Made by a program: the position numbers and the translations under genes
Notes under the pieces: generated by a model
The model's input: the letters and a program-made list of their open reading frames with translations, nothing else
Told to the model about the DNA's origin: nothing
Database searches by the model: none
Origin: CAZLWF01 sp031972835
GTDB lineage: Bacteria; Patescibacteriota; Minisyncoccia; Phycocordibacterales; UBA9973
Assembly: GCA_031972835.1 (NCBI GenBank)
Contig: DALYDX010000005.1
Coordinates: 1 to 55,003, forward strand
Length of the DNA: 55,003 nt
Direction: 5' to 3'
In this document: piece after piece, positions 40,594-49,145 of the stretch
Layout of the letters: each line of letters starts with the position of its first letter
Numbering within the stretch: the stretch's first letter is position 1

Positions 40594-40602
40594 ATTATAT
40601 CA
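40594..40602 (-). promoter_or_regulatory. Extended -10 promoter of prgI, leaderless layout
   Basis: TGA-TATAAT on the minus strand followed by 6 nt and the ATG at 40587. The rest of 40603-40705 shows no gene. Confidence 0.6.
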
Positions 40603-40705
40603 GAATTCTGTAGGATTTTAGGCGTTACAGACCTAGTCTTTAGTGAAGATTGCCGTAAAAGGGGTTTTGTTCTTTCTGTGGCTTTTATTTTGAAAATGGC
40701 CGTTT

Positions 40706-40987
40706 AAGGTTTAGTTTTTGGAAAACTTTCTCTTATCCACGACTTTTAAAAAGCACGCATAAAATCTTGCTAGATTTTTGCTCTGCTCGTGCCGCCGCAC
40801 TGCGCAGGGCTTTTTAGAAAGTGTGGATTTATATATTTAGAAATTCTGGATTCCAAACACAGAGATCCCCACTATTTAAAAGACTAGTGAGCGCGACGGC
40901 GCGAAACTCGAGGAATTTTTCACCAGAAAAATATCCGTACTTTTAAATAGTGGGGATGAAAAAGATTTTTCTAGAAAATGAACTTTA
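40706..40987. repeat. Structured intergenic element, copy B
   Basis: No gene lies in 40588-41075 apart from this element, its flanks and a terminator. It aligns with 14771-15057 from end to end. Part 1: ATCCACGACTTTTAAAAAGC pairs with GCTTTTTAGAAAGTGTGGAT, and encloses AAAATCT-TGCT-AGATTTT and GTGC-CGCC-GCAC. Part 2: the same perfect 18-bp arm ATCCCCACTATTTAAAAG as in copy A, enclosing GCGC-GACG-GCGC and the AATTTTT/AAAAAT stem. Loops and the linker between the two parts differ more than the arms. It occupies the same kind of site as copy A: after a terminator of one minus-strand gene and before the start of the next. Structured RNA and MITE-like DNA are both possible. Confidence 0.85.
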
Positions 40988-41015
40988 GATTACCTGGTAC
41001 GTGATAGAGGTTGCG

Positions 41016-41056
41016 GACAAAAGAAAATCCGCGCAAGGCGCGGATTTTCTTTTGTC
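41016..41056. terminator. Terminator after the 41076-41933 gene
   Basis: A perfect 19-bp stem, GACAAAAGAAAATCCGCGC and its inverse, with loop AAG. On the minus strand it follows the stop at 41076 and precedes the structured element. Confidence 0.92.
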
Positions 41057-41075
41057 ATTTCACTATTCCCTAGCT

Positions 41076-41933
41076 CTACACCGCCTCTCTATATGGGTCA
41101 GAGATCTTTTTATCACTAATACTTGGGACAGTATAGTCGCTAGTCTCTTTTGGAATTTTAAATGTAGCTTGAAGTTTACTGCCTACTATACCAGATAGCG
41201 CAGACGCAGGATTTGAAGCTGTAGTTTGTGTGGGTTGTGTATTTGCAGGATTTTGAGGTACACGAGAGATTGGTGGCGGGACTATATTTTGAGGAACTTG
41301 AACTCTCGGTGCACTCACAACATTTTGCATACCAACAACTACCGGATTGAATTGTGTTTGGATTTTAATCGAACCTTCAGACTTTGGTGGATTCTCTAGA
41401 GTTCTGAGTAATTCATTTCTGTTTATTTTATTTGCATCTGCATCGTCTAATGCTGTACGTACTGACTCACCTATATCTTCTTCTATTTCAATATCAGTAC
41501 TTTTTAGTATAGTTCTGTCGTTTTGTTCTACTGTCTTATCAGGAGTTGTAAAATTAAGTCTTATGGACGGATTGTTTTCTACTTCTGGTTCTATCTCTGC
41601 TTCTTCAGGTTCTGGTTCGTAAGAAAAAGCAATCATCGCCTGTCTGAAAGGTATAAATATCTTTTTATTTATATCGTCAACGAGTTTTATGAGCACTTCG
41701 TCAGGTAAGCCTGTTTGGGATTTGATTGAGTCGTAGAATTCCCCTGCTTTAGCGAGACCTATAAGCACAAACGTAATCTGCCCAGAAATTTGAGACATCT
41801 TTTCGAGCGTGATCTTGTGAGTGCTGGAAAGTTCCTGCATAACTTTATCTACAGAAACAAAACTCATGGCTTTATGTTGAGCCTCGCTTATTGATTCAAA
41901 CGCTTTGTCTATTTGTTGTACTGTATATGCCAT
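41076..41933 (-). CDS. Secretion-locus protein with helical N-domain and Pro-rich tail, function unknown
   Basis: A 285-residue protein without signal peptide or membrane helix. The first ~115 residues are helical (VQQIDKAFESISEAQHKAM; IKLVDDINKKIFIPFRQAM). An acidic stretch (EPEPEEAEIEPEVE) and a long Pro/Asn/Gln-rich disordered region follow (VPQNIVPPPISRVPQNPANT). It starts 5 bp after the VirB6-like gene stop, so it is its operon partner and probably a cytoplasmic part or adaptor of the same machine. No family was recognised. Confidence 0.7.
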   Translation of the reverse strand: MAYTVQQIDKAFESISEAQHKAMSFVSVDKVMQELSSTHKITLEKMSQISGQITFVLIGLAKAGEFYDSIKSQTGLPDEVLIKLVDDINKKIFIPFRQAMIAFSYEPEPEEAEIEPEVENNPSIRLNFTTPDKTVEQNDRTILKSTDIEIEEDIGESVRTALDDADANKINRNELLRTLENPPKSEGSIKIQTQFNPVVVGMQNVVSAPRVQVPQNIVPPPISRVPQNPANTQPTQTTASNPASALSGIVGSKLQATFKIPKETSDYTVPSISDKKISDPYREAV

Positions 41934-41938
41934 ATATT

Positions 41939-44900
41939 TTAACTAGATAATTTTTCTTGAGCTTCAGATTTTGAAGACTGATGTTGAGCTTTGTCATTAA
42001 ATAGAGTCTTGTATGATGCAACTTCGTTCTTCGTAGTATCGTATTGAGATTTAACTTGAGCATATTGTTGTGCTGTGATAGTTCCGTCAGCCACATCTTT
42101 TTCTGCCTTCTTTAGTTGAGCTTCAAAAACATTCAAGCTACCTTGTCCCTCTTTCATCGCAAACTCAACGTGATCAAATGAAACATCTTTTGGTTGAATT
42201 TGATTGCCTGCGTTCGCCGGATCTGTATTCCAAGTATTGGCAATATCTTGAAGGTGCTTATCAATCTTACTAAGCTCATGTGTTGAACGATTGAGTTGAT
42301 TCTCATATTTAGTTCTTTCTTTTGGACTAATTGATTTAGAATCTTCACCTGCTTTCTTACGAGCATCTGAAATAAATTGTTTTTCAGACTGACTAAGATT
42401 GTCTTTTGGTACCTGCATTTTGCGCCACTGAGCTTCCCATGCACCCTCATCAAATGTCTGACCTGGAGGAGTGTTCTGTCTCGCTTCTTCTTTTGCATTT
42501 GCCAATCTTTGATTGAATCCTTTTCCGTATTCAGCTTCATCCGCCTGACTACGCATAGTGTCTGAATTGATATCTTTTGCTGTTTTTTGTTTTACAGCAC
42601 CCTGAGTTGTAAGGGTCTGAGTAACACCTGCCGCATCTTGGTATGTAGTCTGTACAGAAGCACCCTTTTCATACTCTTTCTTGAATGCAGAAACATCCAA
42701 ATCTGGCTTAACTTTGAGTGCAGCTTCAAGATCTTTTTCATATTGTTTTTGCCAATCACCTGCCTTCTTATTTTGCTGATCAGCTGCATAACCTTTCAAT
42801 TGATAAGAATCAATTTCATCTGCTCTTGCTTTTGTTTTACGTTCATTTGCAGCTTTTACTCCGCCTTCAGTAGCAAAATCAACTTTGCCTTTACCGCCAA
42901 ACATATTTGCCGCACCTTGCGCAAAGCTTGCCGCACCTTTTGTGTTTGTATCCCATCCAGTCTGCTTACCAAACTGTTCTCCAGCTTTTGTCTTTCGAAA
43001 ATCAAATGAGCTTGCCGCACCGTAGTTTGCAAGAGCAAGTTTACGTTGTGCACCTTTGTCTCCAGCAGCAGCCGCAGCTTGAAGTTCTGGGTTTGCAGCT
43101 TGCTTGGCAGCATACGCTCCGACAGTTCCGCGTAGCGCAAGTGCTGCACCACCCGTAGCTGCACCAACTGCAAACCCGCCAACTTTATTCATTACTGACA
43201 TTGAAGATGCGCCGATTTCACCTGACAAATCTATAGCTACTTTTTGCGCTTTCATAAGTAAAGTATAGACAATCGCAAAAGGTATAAGTATGTATAGAAG
43301 TTTTGCACCAGCACTAGTATTGTCAGAAATCGCAAGAGTTTTCAAATCAAGGAAAAGTACTATCAAATACAAGAAAAACAAAAATACTGGTGCAAGAAAT
43401 GCTGTCTTGATCAATTCACTAGACCAGTTCGTCCAACCAACATTCTTCCAACCCTTCATCCCGGGAACTATCATAGATATGAAAGCGAGTGGAGAGAATA
43501 TCATAGCTACCATGAGCGATATAATTCTACCAACAAACAGAATACCGATTTTCAAGAACATCATAATCAAAAGCACATTCATTACTATTGCAATAAGAGT
43601 AACTATTATATACATTCCTATATTGTCTTCGGAATCAACATCACTCTTGGAAAACAATGCCTGTGGATTGAATTGACTAACTAGGGCTCCAGATATTGTT
43701 TTTTCGTCACCGATACCTGAGTTGTTATCAACCGATATGGTGCTATACATCAGGTTTGCTAAAATATTGGAAGTATCTATCACTACTTTTGTAAAAAATA
43801 AACTAAAGTTTATCAGGAGTGCTACAACTACCAATGTACCAACCATCTTCTTGGCATCTACAGAAGGCAGTCTGAGTATCGTACCTATTGCAATATATAG
43901 AAGTATGAAAATAAAAACTATGTTTGATATATCTCGAACCAACGCCCATCCTTGTGAGATAAATTCAGAACCTGTATATGTGGAACTCTGTATTGAAAAA
44001 TGTATAAACCAATCCAAAAACATAGCTGCTAGTCCTGCCAAAAAAGATGTAGGTTTATACCACACCCAATATAAGAATTGAGCAAAACATCCAGGTATAT
44101 TTAGATAAGGTACAACTCCGGCTGCCATTTTAAAACAAGCTGGACCATTGTCTGTTGACCCAGCGGCTGCAGTAGATCCGACAGAAACACCACTATCTGT
44201 AGTGATTGTTGTATCTAGGGCTGTTGTTGTAGCTGCTGTTTTAAATTCAAAGACACCACTATATGCAGTCGAATCAATATCCAGAGGAACCGGTGCAACT
44301 ATAGGACTTATAATATTTGAATCATCTTCTTCTATTCTTATTTGAGCATAATATTGCGTATCAAGCTCAAGGCCTATCACACCAAACTCAATTGTTGATT
44401 TACCGCCAGCGAAATTTTCTGGATTTGAAAATATAGCAGAACTTAAAGGTACAGTTTTTACATAATCATCGACAACATCTATTTCATTCTTACCCCAAAG
44501 AGCCCAGATACCAAAAAAATCTTTTACTTCGTGTGTTGTTCCGATATCCAGATACACACCCGGGTTTCCATCTCCAGGATCAGGAGATAGGTCGTCATCT
44601 AATGGAGCTGGTTCGCCTATATAATCATTGTCATACACCGGATACCATCCTCCCAAGTCAGCAATATTCCCATCGTCATCCCATGTGATATTTTCGACTT
44701 CACCACCAGGGCCGATTGTCATTTTAAACTTCACACTAGTTCCACCTTCTTCTGTGCTGGTTATCGTCGCGTCTTTGGTCTTGTACTCTTGTATGTGATT
44801 ATCATTATCGTCTCCAGGTGACGGGATAAATGCTTCACTTAGGTCAATTTCTTCGGCCAATACTACTTTTGGAGAAAACAAAAACGAAAAAGAGCTCATC

Positions 44901-44941
44901 ACTATAGCTAGGAGGAGTGTCGATGCACAAATATTTTTCAT
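41939..44941 (-). CDS. VirB6/TrbL-like polytopic membrane protein with long cytoplasmic-type tail
   Basis: A 1000-residue protein from the ATG at 44941 (a GTG at 45007 adds a non-signal stretch). It has a signal peptide (LLLAIVMSSFSFLFSPKVVLA), an extracellular beta-rich domain of ~270 residues, then about six membrane helices (SNIVFIFILLYIAIGTILRL; VGTLVVVALLINFSLFFTKV; IIVTLIAIVMNVLLIMMFLK; IISLMVAMIFSPLAFISMIV; AFLAPVFLFFLYLIVLFL; LYILIPFAIVYTLLMKAQKV). A Gly/Ala-rich segment and a ~380-residue charged, Gln/Lys-rich coiled-coil tail end it. VirB6-type proteins form the inner-membrane channel of T4SS. Similar large forms are usual in Patescibacteria. Confidence 0.85.
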   Translation of the reverse strand: MKNICASTLLLAIVMSSFSFLFSPKVVLAEEIDLSEAFIPSPGDDNDNHIQEYKTKDATITSTEEGGTSVKFKMTIGPGGEVENITWDDDGNIADLGGWYPVYDNDYIGEPAPLDDDLSPDPGDGNPGVYLDIGTTHEVKDFFGIWALWGKNEIDVVDDYVKTVPLSSAIFSNPENFAGGKSTIEFGVIGLELDTQYYAQIRIEEDDSNIISPIVAPVPLDIDSTAYSGVFEFKTAATTTALDTTITTDSGVSVGSTAAAGSTDNGPACFKMAAGVVPYLNIPGCFAQFLYWVWYKPTSFLAGLAAMFLDWFIHFSIQSSTYTGSEFISQGWALVRDISNIVFIFILLYIAIGTILRLPSVDAKKMVGTLVVVALLINFSLFFTKVVIDTSNILANLMYSTISVDNNSGIGDEKTISGALVSQFNPQALFSKSDVDSEDNIGMYIIVTLIAIVMNVLLIMMFLKIGILFVGRIISLMVAMIFSPLAFISMIVPGMKGWKNVGWTNWSSELIKTAFLAPVFLFFLYLIVLFLDLKTLAISDNTSAGAKLLYILIPFAIVYTLLMKAQKVAIDLSGEIGASSMSVMNKVGGFAVGAATGGAALALRGTVGAYAAKQAANPELQAAAAAGDKGAQRKLALANYGAASSFDFRKTKAGEQFGKQTGWDTNTKGAASFAQGAANMFGGKGKVDFATEGGVKAANERKTKARADEIDSYQLKGYAADQQNKKAGDWQKQYEKDLEAALKVKPDLDVSAFKKEYEKGASVQTTYQDAAGVTQTLTTQGAVKQKTAKDINSDTMRSQADEAEYGKGFNQRLANAKEEARQNTPPGQTFDEGAWEAQWRKMQVPKDNLSQSEKQFISDARKKAGEDSKSISPKERTKYENQLNRSTHELSKIDKHLQDIANTWNTDPANAGNQIQPKDVSFDHVEFAMKEGQGSLNVFEAQLKKAEKDVADGTITAQQYAQVKSQYDTTKNEVASYKTLFNDKAQHQSSKSEAQEKLSS

Positions 44942-44978
44942 TCTGTTTGATATTTTTTGCACAATAGAATGTACGTTT

Positions 44979-44987
44979 ATTGTACCA
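44979..44987 (-). promoter_or_regulatory. Extended -10 promoter of the VirB6-like gene
   Basis: TGG-TACAAT on the minus strand, 37 nt before the ATG at 44941. Its position inside the possible GTG-extended reading supports the ATG start. Confidence 0.5.
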
Positions 44988-45026
44988 TGCAAATATAGTG
45001 TAAACACCTAAAAAAGGTGAATTTCC

Positions 45027-45058
45027 AATAAAAAATCCCCTTTTGGGGATTTTTTATT
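45027..45058. terminator. Terminator between the gap-containing gene and the VirB6-like gene
   Basis: A perfect 14-bp stem AATAAAAAATCCCC and its inverse, with loop TTTT, followed on both sides by A/T runs. It follows the stop at 45068 on the minus strand. Confidence 0.92.
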
Positions 45059-45067
45059 TTTTATATT

Positions 45068-47346
45068 CTAGAATGCATCGCCTTTATAATCACTTATACC
45101 TCCTCTGTACCAACTATCACATTCAAATTCAAAATCAAGATCATTGTAACCTCTAGTCTGCGTATAAAGAGTCCCCCACGAAGTCTCCCAAGCACAGAAC
45201 AGCGTTTGCCTATTGTCATCTATTATAGTATGCCAAGCATCCGAGTACATCGGTGCACTAGCAAAGTCAGCTCTTTCGGTAATACATTTGGACAATAAAG
45301 AACTTGGATTTGTGGTATCAAATATATCGTAATTTTCATCTACATATGTATCGTATTCCACGAGAGCATCGGCAATTGTATCTGGACGTCCGATCTTAGA
45401 CTCAATCGAAACATACTGTGAAGCAAGCTTATCTTTTAATTCTTTGTTTTCTGGGGATTGAGTATCCAGAGGATTTAAAAGCTCAGTATTTGGATATGTG
45501 ACAATATTTGCTTTTATACCCTNNNNNNNNNNNNNNNNNNNNNNNNNNNNNNNNNNNNNNNNNNNNNNNNNNNNNNNNNNNNNNNNNNNNNNNNNNNNNN
45601 NNNNNNNNNNNNNNNNNNNNNNAGAGGATTTAAAAGCTCAGTATTTGGATATGTGACAATATTTGCTTTTATACCCTGCAAAATTGCCAAAGCTCTAATC
45701 TTAGAAGAAATCTTCGCGTCAAGCGCCCCAGCTTCATCGTTATATCCAGAAATTCTATTTACTTGATCATATATAATTGGTGCAGAAGGAATATTCTTAT
45801 AAGGGAAATTTACATCTTCCCAAGACTTACCTCCAGGACAACTTGCGATTTGAGATTGACCTAATGCTGGACCATCACGTAGAGTTCCTGAAATAAGTGC
45901 AATTTTTATATCAGATATAAGCTGTGAAATGAAACCGTCGAAACATTTTATTTGATCTTGAGCTTCATCTCCATTTTCAGAATCGTTATCAGATTTATTC
46001 TGAACCTTCTTGGATTCTAAGAGATATTGCTCACGCATTCTATTGGAAAATTTATAATCTGGTCCAGGTAAACATTGGTCAAGCTCCATTGTTTTTTTAG
46101 GAAAATCTCTAAGAAGATCTTTTGAATTCATCAGTAAGTCAAGTTCAGCTTGCGTGTCATCTATAGAAGTTTGCAATAATTCACTAGGCACACCTGTGAG
46201 TACCCCGTCTACATATACTGGAGTAGCCTCCAAATCTACAGTCTCTCCTGTATTCCATACAAACACCTCTCCACTCGACTGGAACTCGGAGTTGTTTCCT
46301 GGACCACCTGCTGTTGGATCTTCTGGGTCCGTGGTGCTTATGTTTCCTATGAGCTCTGTTATACCATTTGTTATAAGTCCAGCTGCTAGATTCGATACAG
46401 CATCAAGGATTGTATTACCTGTCGTAGCGTCATTAATAGCTTTTGTCAGTGGAGCCTCTACAGACTGTTGCAACTGTGCAGCTATAAGCTTACCTGGCGT
46501 TACTGTTTCATAGCGAGCGCAATCGTCAGCCGCATTAAATTCTATGTCACTTCCAAGAGATAGAGATAGACTATTCAAATATTCTTCCATATCTTCTCCT
46601 ACAGGAGCAAGCCCAGATGCATCCACACCATCTTTGTATTGAACACATTTCTTCATAGAAAGAAAACCTCCGCTCTGAGTCAGTTCTGTTTGGGTTGTAC
46701 TTTGTACTGCATTTACTCTATCTTCAAGTTCTTCCGCGCTTCTCAAATACGCACCTATTGGATTATTTGCGTCATTTTGAGTAAACTCCATCCAACCTTC
46801 CCATCCGCCCACAGAAAAATCATCTTCTGTAAAATCTTTCCAATTTGTCCCTATGGTTTCATCGAGAGTAAAATTTAACTTATCTTTAAAAGACGCGCTT
46901 CCACCAACAACTTGATCTGTGATCAAATTCATAGAGATGTTTCTAGAGTATGGGAAATTAATCTCGTCGGCACCAATTTCATTTACAAAAGCTTCAACTT
47001 GTTCATCCGCAATACTCTTGTAGAAACTTCCTTGATCACGCACAAAAAAGGGATTGCCCTTAAATCCTGTAGATCCCCAGTTTATAACTTGCTGAGTCAT
47101 ATTTAAAGCTACCTGAGAACCAATCTTCTTTAACATTTTACCGAAAACACTCTCGTTGAATTCTTTTACTGTAGTGACAGCAGTTTGGGCTGATTTTATC
47201 GCATTACCCACATTGACTGGCAAGTTTGCTAGGTCAACAGTAGGTATACCCGTGGCTTTCGCTTGTCCAGCCGACAGTGTAAAAATAAGTACGAAGATAA
47301 TCGATACTTTGATAACAGGTTTTAAGAATTTATATTTTGACCACAT
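45068..47346 (-). CDS. Secreted secretion-locus protein, one gene interrupted only by an assembly gap
   Basis: The N-terminal part runs from the ATG at 47346 to the gap, and the same reading continues on the far side from 45522 to the stop at 45068. If one copy of the 55-bp overlap and the Ns are removed, the frame is exact and gives 707 residues. The joined text passes through NIVTYPNTELLNPLDTQSPE without a break. It has a signal peptide (VSIIFVLIFTLSAGQAKA), a helical N-terminal domain (NVGNAIKSAQTAVTTVKEFN), many paired cysteines in the second half (KKCVQYKDG, DQCLPGPDYKF, IKCFDGFISQ) and a C-terminal Cys/Trp/Tyr-rich segment (TLFCAWETSWGTLY). It is probably an exported, disulfide-rich part of the T4SS-like machine, of no recognised family. 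Confidence 0.82.
45468..45522. repeat. 55-bp duplicated contig end, left of gap
   Basis: Identical to 45623-45677 on the other side of the N run. It is best read as the overlap of two contig ends, not as a biological repeat. Confidence 0.93.
45523..45622. other. Assembly gap of exactly 100 N
   Basis: A run of 100 N, the usual placeholder for a gap of unknown size. The flanks overlap by 55 bp and the gene reads through when they are merged, so probably no sequence is missing. Confidence 0.97.
45623..45677. repeat. 55-bp duplicated contig end, right of gap
   Basis: Second copy of the sequence at 45468-45522. Confidence 0.93.
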
Positions 47347-47367
47347 AAAAGTATTCTAATTGTATCA

Positions 47368-48294
47368 TTATAGCTGATTATTTGTACTAGTGGCGTCAGT
47401 TATGTCTTGGTTTAAAGTTTCTAGATTTGTGAGCATTGCATCTACTATAGCGTTCGACTGATACGCACTCGCAAGTGCTGGTATGGGGTCTATTGCATAC
47501 CTAGAGATATTTCCAAACATTTCTGAGGCAGAAACAATACTGTTTAGTAGCGCCAAGTGTACCGCGCTCTCTCCTACAACAACCGGTGTAGCAAGTAGCG
47601 TATTTGCTAGTGACTTATATTTATCTGAAACTTCTTTTAATTCAGAATTCACTAATTTTGTATTTGGTGTAGTTACTACTGTATCAAATAGAATAAAATC
47701 CAGAGGTTCTATAGGGTATTTTGTAAATGCACTATCTACTGCTTTAATATAAGCGATTGCATTTGCACTTGTATCAGGGACTGTCTTTATATCTTTCATA
47801 TAATACGTAGTTCCTTGTGGGCTATCTTGAATAAAAGCTCCAATTTCTGCAATAATACTCTCCTCTGACTGATCTGTGAGTTCACCATTTTCTTGGAGTG
47901 CTGCTATTAGAGAAAATAATTGCTGACTAAAAGTTTCTGTTTGAGTTAAATCAACATCCCCAGTAGCACTTAATCCGGCCGAAGATCCTAGAGAATCCTT
48001 TATTTTAGATATTTCTTCTCCATCGCTTACACCATCGCCGTTTGTATCTCGATTTTCTGGATCCATACCCCAAAGAGGTTCTTCCCAGTCTTTTAGACCA
48101 TCGCCATCCGTATCGGTCTCTACAAGCTCACCAACACCCAGCGTTGCTATAGGTTTTGGCTTGGAGTCTTCGCCTTTTTTTATAATCTTTGGAATTTTTG
48201 ATATACCAAAAATAACTAGTACGACAAGCAATAAAATACCAAATATCTTTCTAAAATGCGGACTCGGTAAGTATTTCTCTATTTTTCCATTCAT
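47368..48294 (-). CDS. Membrane-anchored protein with calcium-binding (thrombospondin-3/dockerin-like) repeats
   Basis: A 308-residue protein. One membrane helix near the N-terminus (IFGILLLVVLVIFGISKI) is followed by a Lys-rich linker and two Asp-rich calcium-binding loops, DTDGDGLKDWEE and DTNGDGVSDGEEI (residues about 60-92), then a long helical domain outside the membrane (TETFSQQLFSLIAALQENGE; VDAMLTNLETLNQDI). It lies just before the gap-containing gene with 21 bp between, and probably leads the secretion-locus operon. Such anchored Ca-loop proteins recur in Patescibacteria secretion clusters; function unknown. Confidence 0.75.
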   Translation of the reverse strand: MNGKIEKYLPSPHFRKIFGILLLVVLVIFGISKIPKIIKKGEDSKPKPIATLGVGELVETDTDGDGLKDWEEPLWGMDPENRDTNGDGVSDGEEISKIKDSLGSSAGLSATGDVDLTQTETFSQQLFSLIAALQENGELTDQSEESIIAEIGAFIQDSPQGTTYYMKDIKTVPDTSANAIAYIKAVDSAFTKYPIEPLDFILFDTVVTTPNTKLVNSELKEVSDKYKSLANTLLATPVVVGESAVHLALLNSIVSASEMFGNISRYAIDPIPALASAYQSNAIVDAMLTNLETLNQDITDATSTNNQL

Positions 48295-48301
48295 GTAGAT
48301 G

Positions 48302-48307
48302 ATTATA
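48302..48307 (-). promoter_or_regulatory. -10 box at the head of the secretion locus, leaderless layout
   Basis: TATAAT on the minus strand followed by 7 nt and the ATG at 48294. It lies right after the rsmA stop. Confidence 0.58.
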
Positions 48308-48329
48308 CACTCTACTTTTTATATGGGTA

Positions 48330-49142
48330 TCAGCTGTTGTTGATATCTTTTACTAAATCTGTAAGTGAAATCCATGTTCTCAGATCCAAATCTTCAGCTC
48401 TGATATTTTTATCGAGCGATATTTTTTGAAATATATCTTCCCAGACTATAGAATCTTTATAATTTTTTAGATTTCCAATAAGTTTTTTTCTCTTATGTGC
48501 AAAACCGGCTTTTACGATACTAAAGAATACATTTTCTGATTCAGAATCTTTAAAATTTTTACGAGATATATTATTTATCGCAAGTATTGCTGAATCAACA
48601 TTTGGCGTAGGATAGAAAGACCCTCGTACAACTTTTTGCACATAAGTCGGATCTCCATATGCTTTTATTGAAATAGATAGGATACTTTCTTTTTTATCTT
48701 TTGCCACAATGCGTTTTGCGACTTCGTGCTGCAGTAAAACAATAAAACAACTTGGCTGTACTGTATCTGATAAAAACTTTTCTAAAATTGCACCAGTTAT
48801 ATTGTATGGAATGTTTGCGATTATTTTATAATTTAAATCTTTGAATTTTGAGATGATATTTGTATTAAAATCTAAGATATCACCACCTATCAGTTCAAAT
48901 CTACCATCTGCAATATCCTGAGAGAATTTTTCACGCAACAAATCAGTAAGTTCCCTGTCTTTTTCAACAGCAATCACTTTTCCAGATTTTTTTAATATCT
49001 CTTTTGTTAGCGCTCCCTTGCCAGGACCTATTTCTAAAACAAGATCCTTTTCGTTTATATCTCCTGCTTTACACATAGCACTAAGAGCTCCCTCTGAAGA
49101 TAGGAAATTCTGACCAAGTGATTTTTTTGGGATGTGTTTCAT
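48330..49142 (-). CDS. rsmA: 16S rRNA dimethyladenosine transferase RsmA (KsgA)
   Basis: A 270-residue methyltransferase: HIPKKSLGQNFL at the N-terminus, the SAM motif VLEIGPGKGALT at 35-46, EKDRELTDLL, and the adenine-methylation motif NIPYNITGAILEKFL at 110-124. RKKLIGNLKNYKDS and a small helical C-terminal domain follow. It dimethylates two adjacent adenosines in helix 45 of 16S rRNA, a late step of small-subunit maturation. The length is typical. It starts 3 bp after the helicase stop, so the two genes are co-transcribed. It ends in TGA. Confidence 0.95.
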   Translation of the reverse strand: MKHIPKKSLGQNFLSSEGALSAMCKAGDINEKDLVLEIGPGKGALTKEILKKSGKVIAVEKDRELTDLLREKFSQDIADGRFELIGGDILDFNTNIISKFKDLNYKIIANIPYNITGAILEKFLSDTVQPSCFIVLLQHEVAKRIVAKDKKESILSISIKAYGDPTYVQKVVRGSFYPTPNVDSAILAINNISRKNFKDSESENVFFSIVKAGFAHKRKKLIGNLKNYKDSIVWEDIFQKISLDKNIRAEDLDLRTWISLTDLVKDINNS

Positions 49143-49145
49143 TTT

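Noticed and set aside
45068..45361. Separate 97-residue gene
   Set aside because: Its GTG is an internal Val codon. The reading continues upstream into the gene across the false gap, so it is the C-terminus of the 707-residue protein.
45468..45677. 55-bp direct repeat as a biological repeat or attachment site
   Set aside because: The two copies flank an exactly 100-N run and merging them restores a perfect frame; an assembly overlap explains it.
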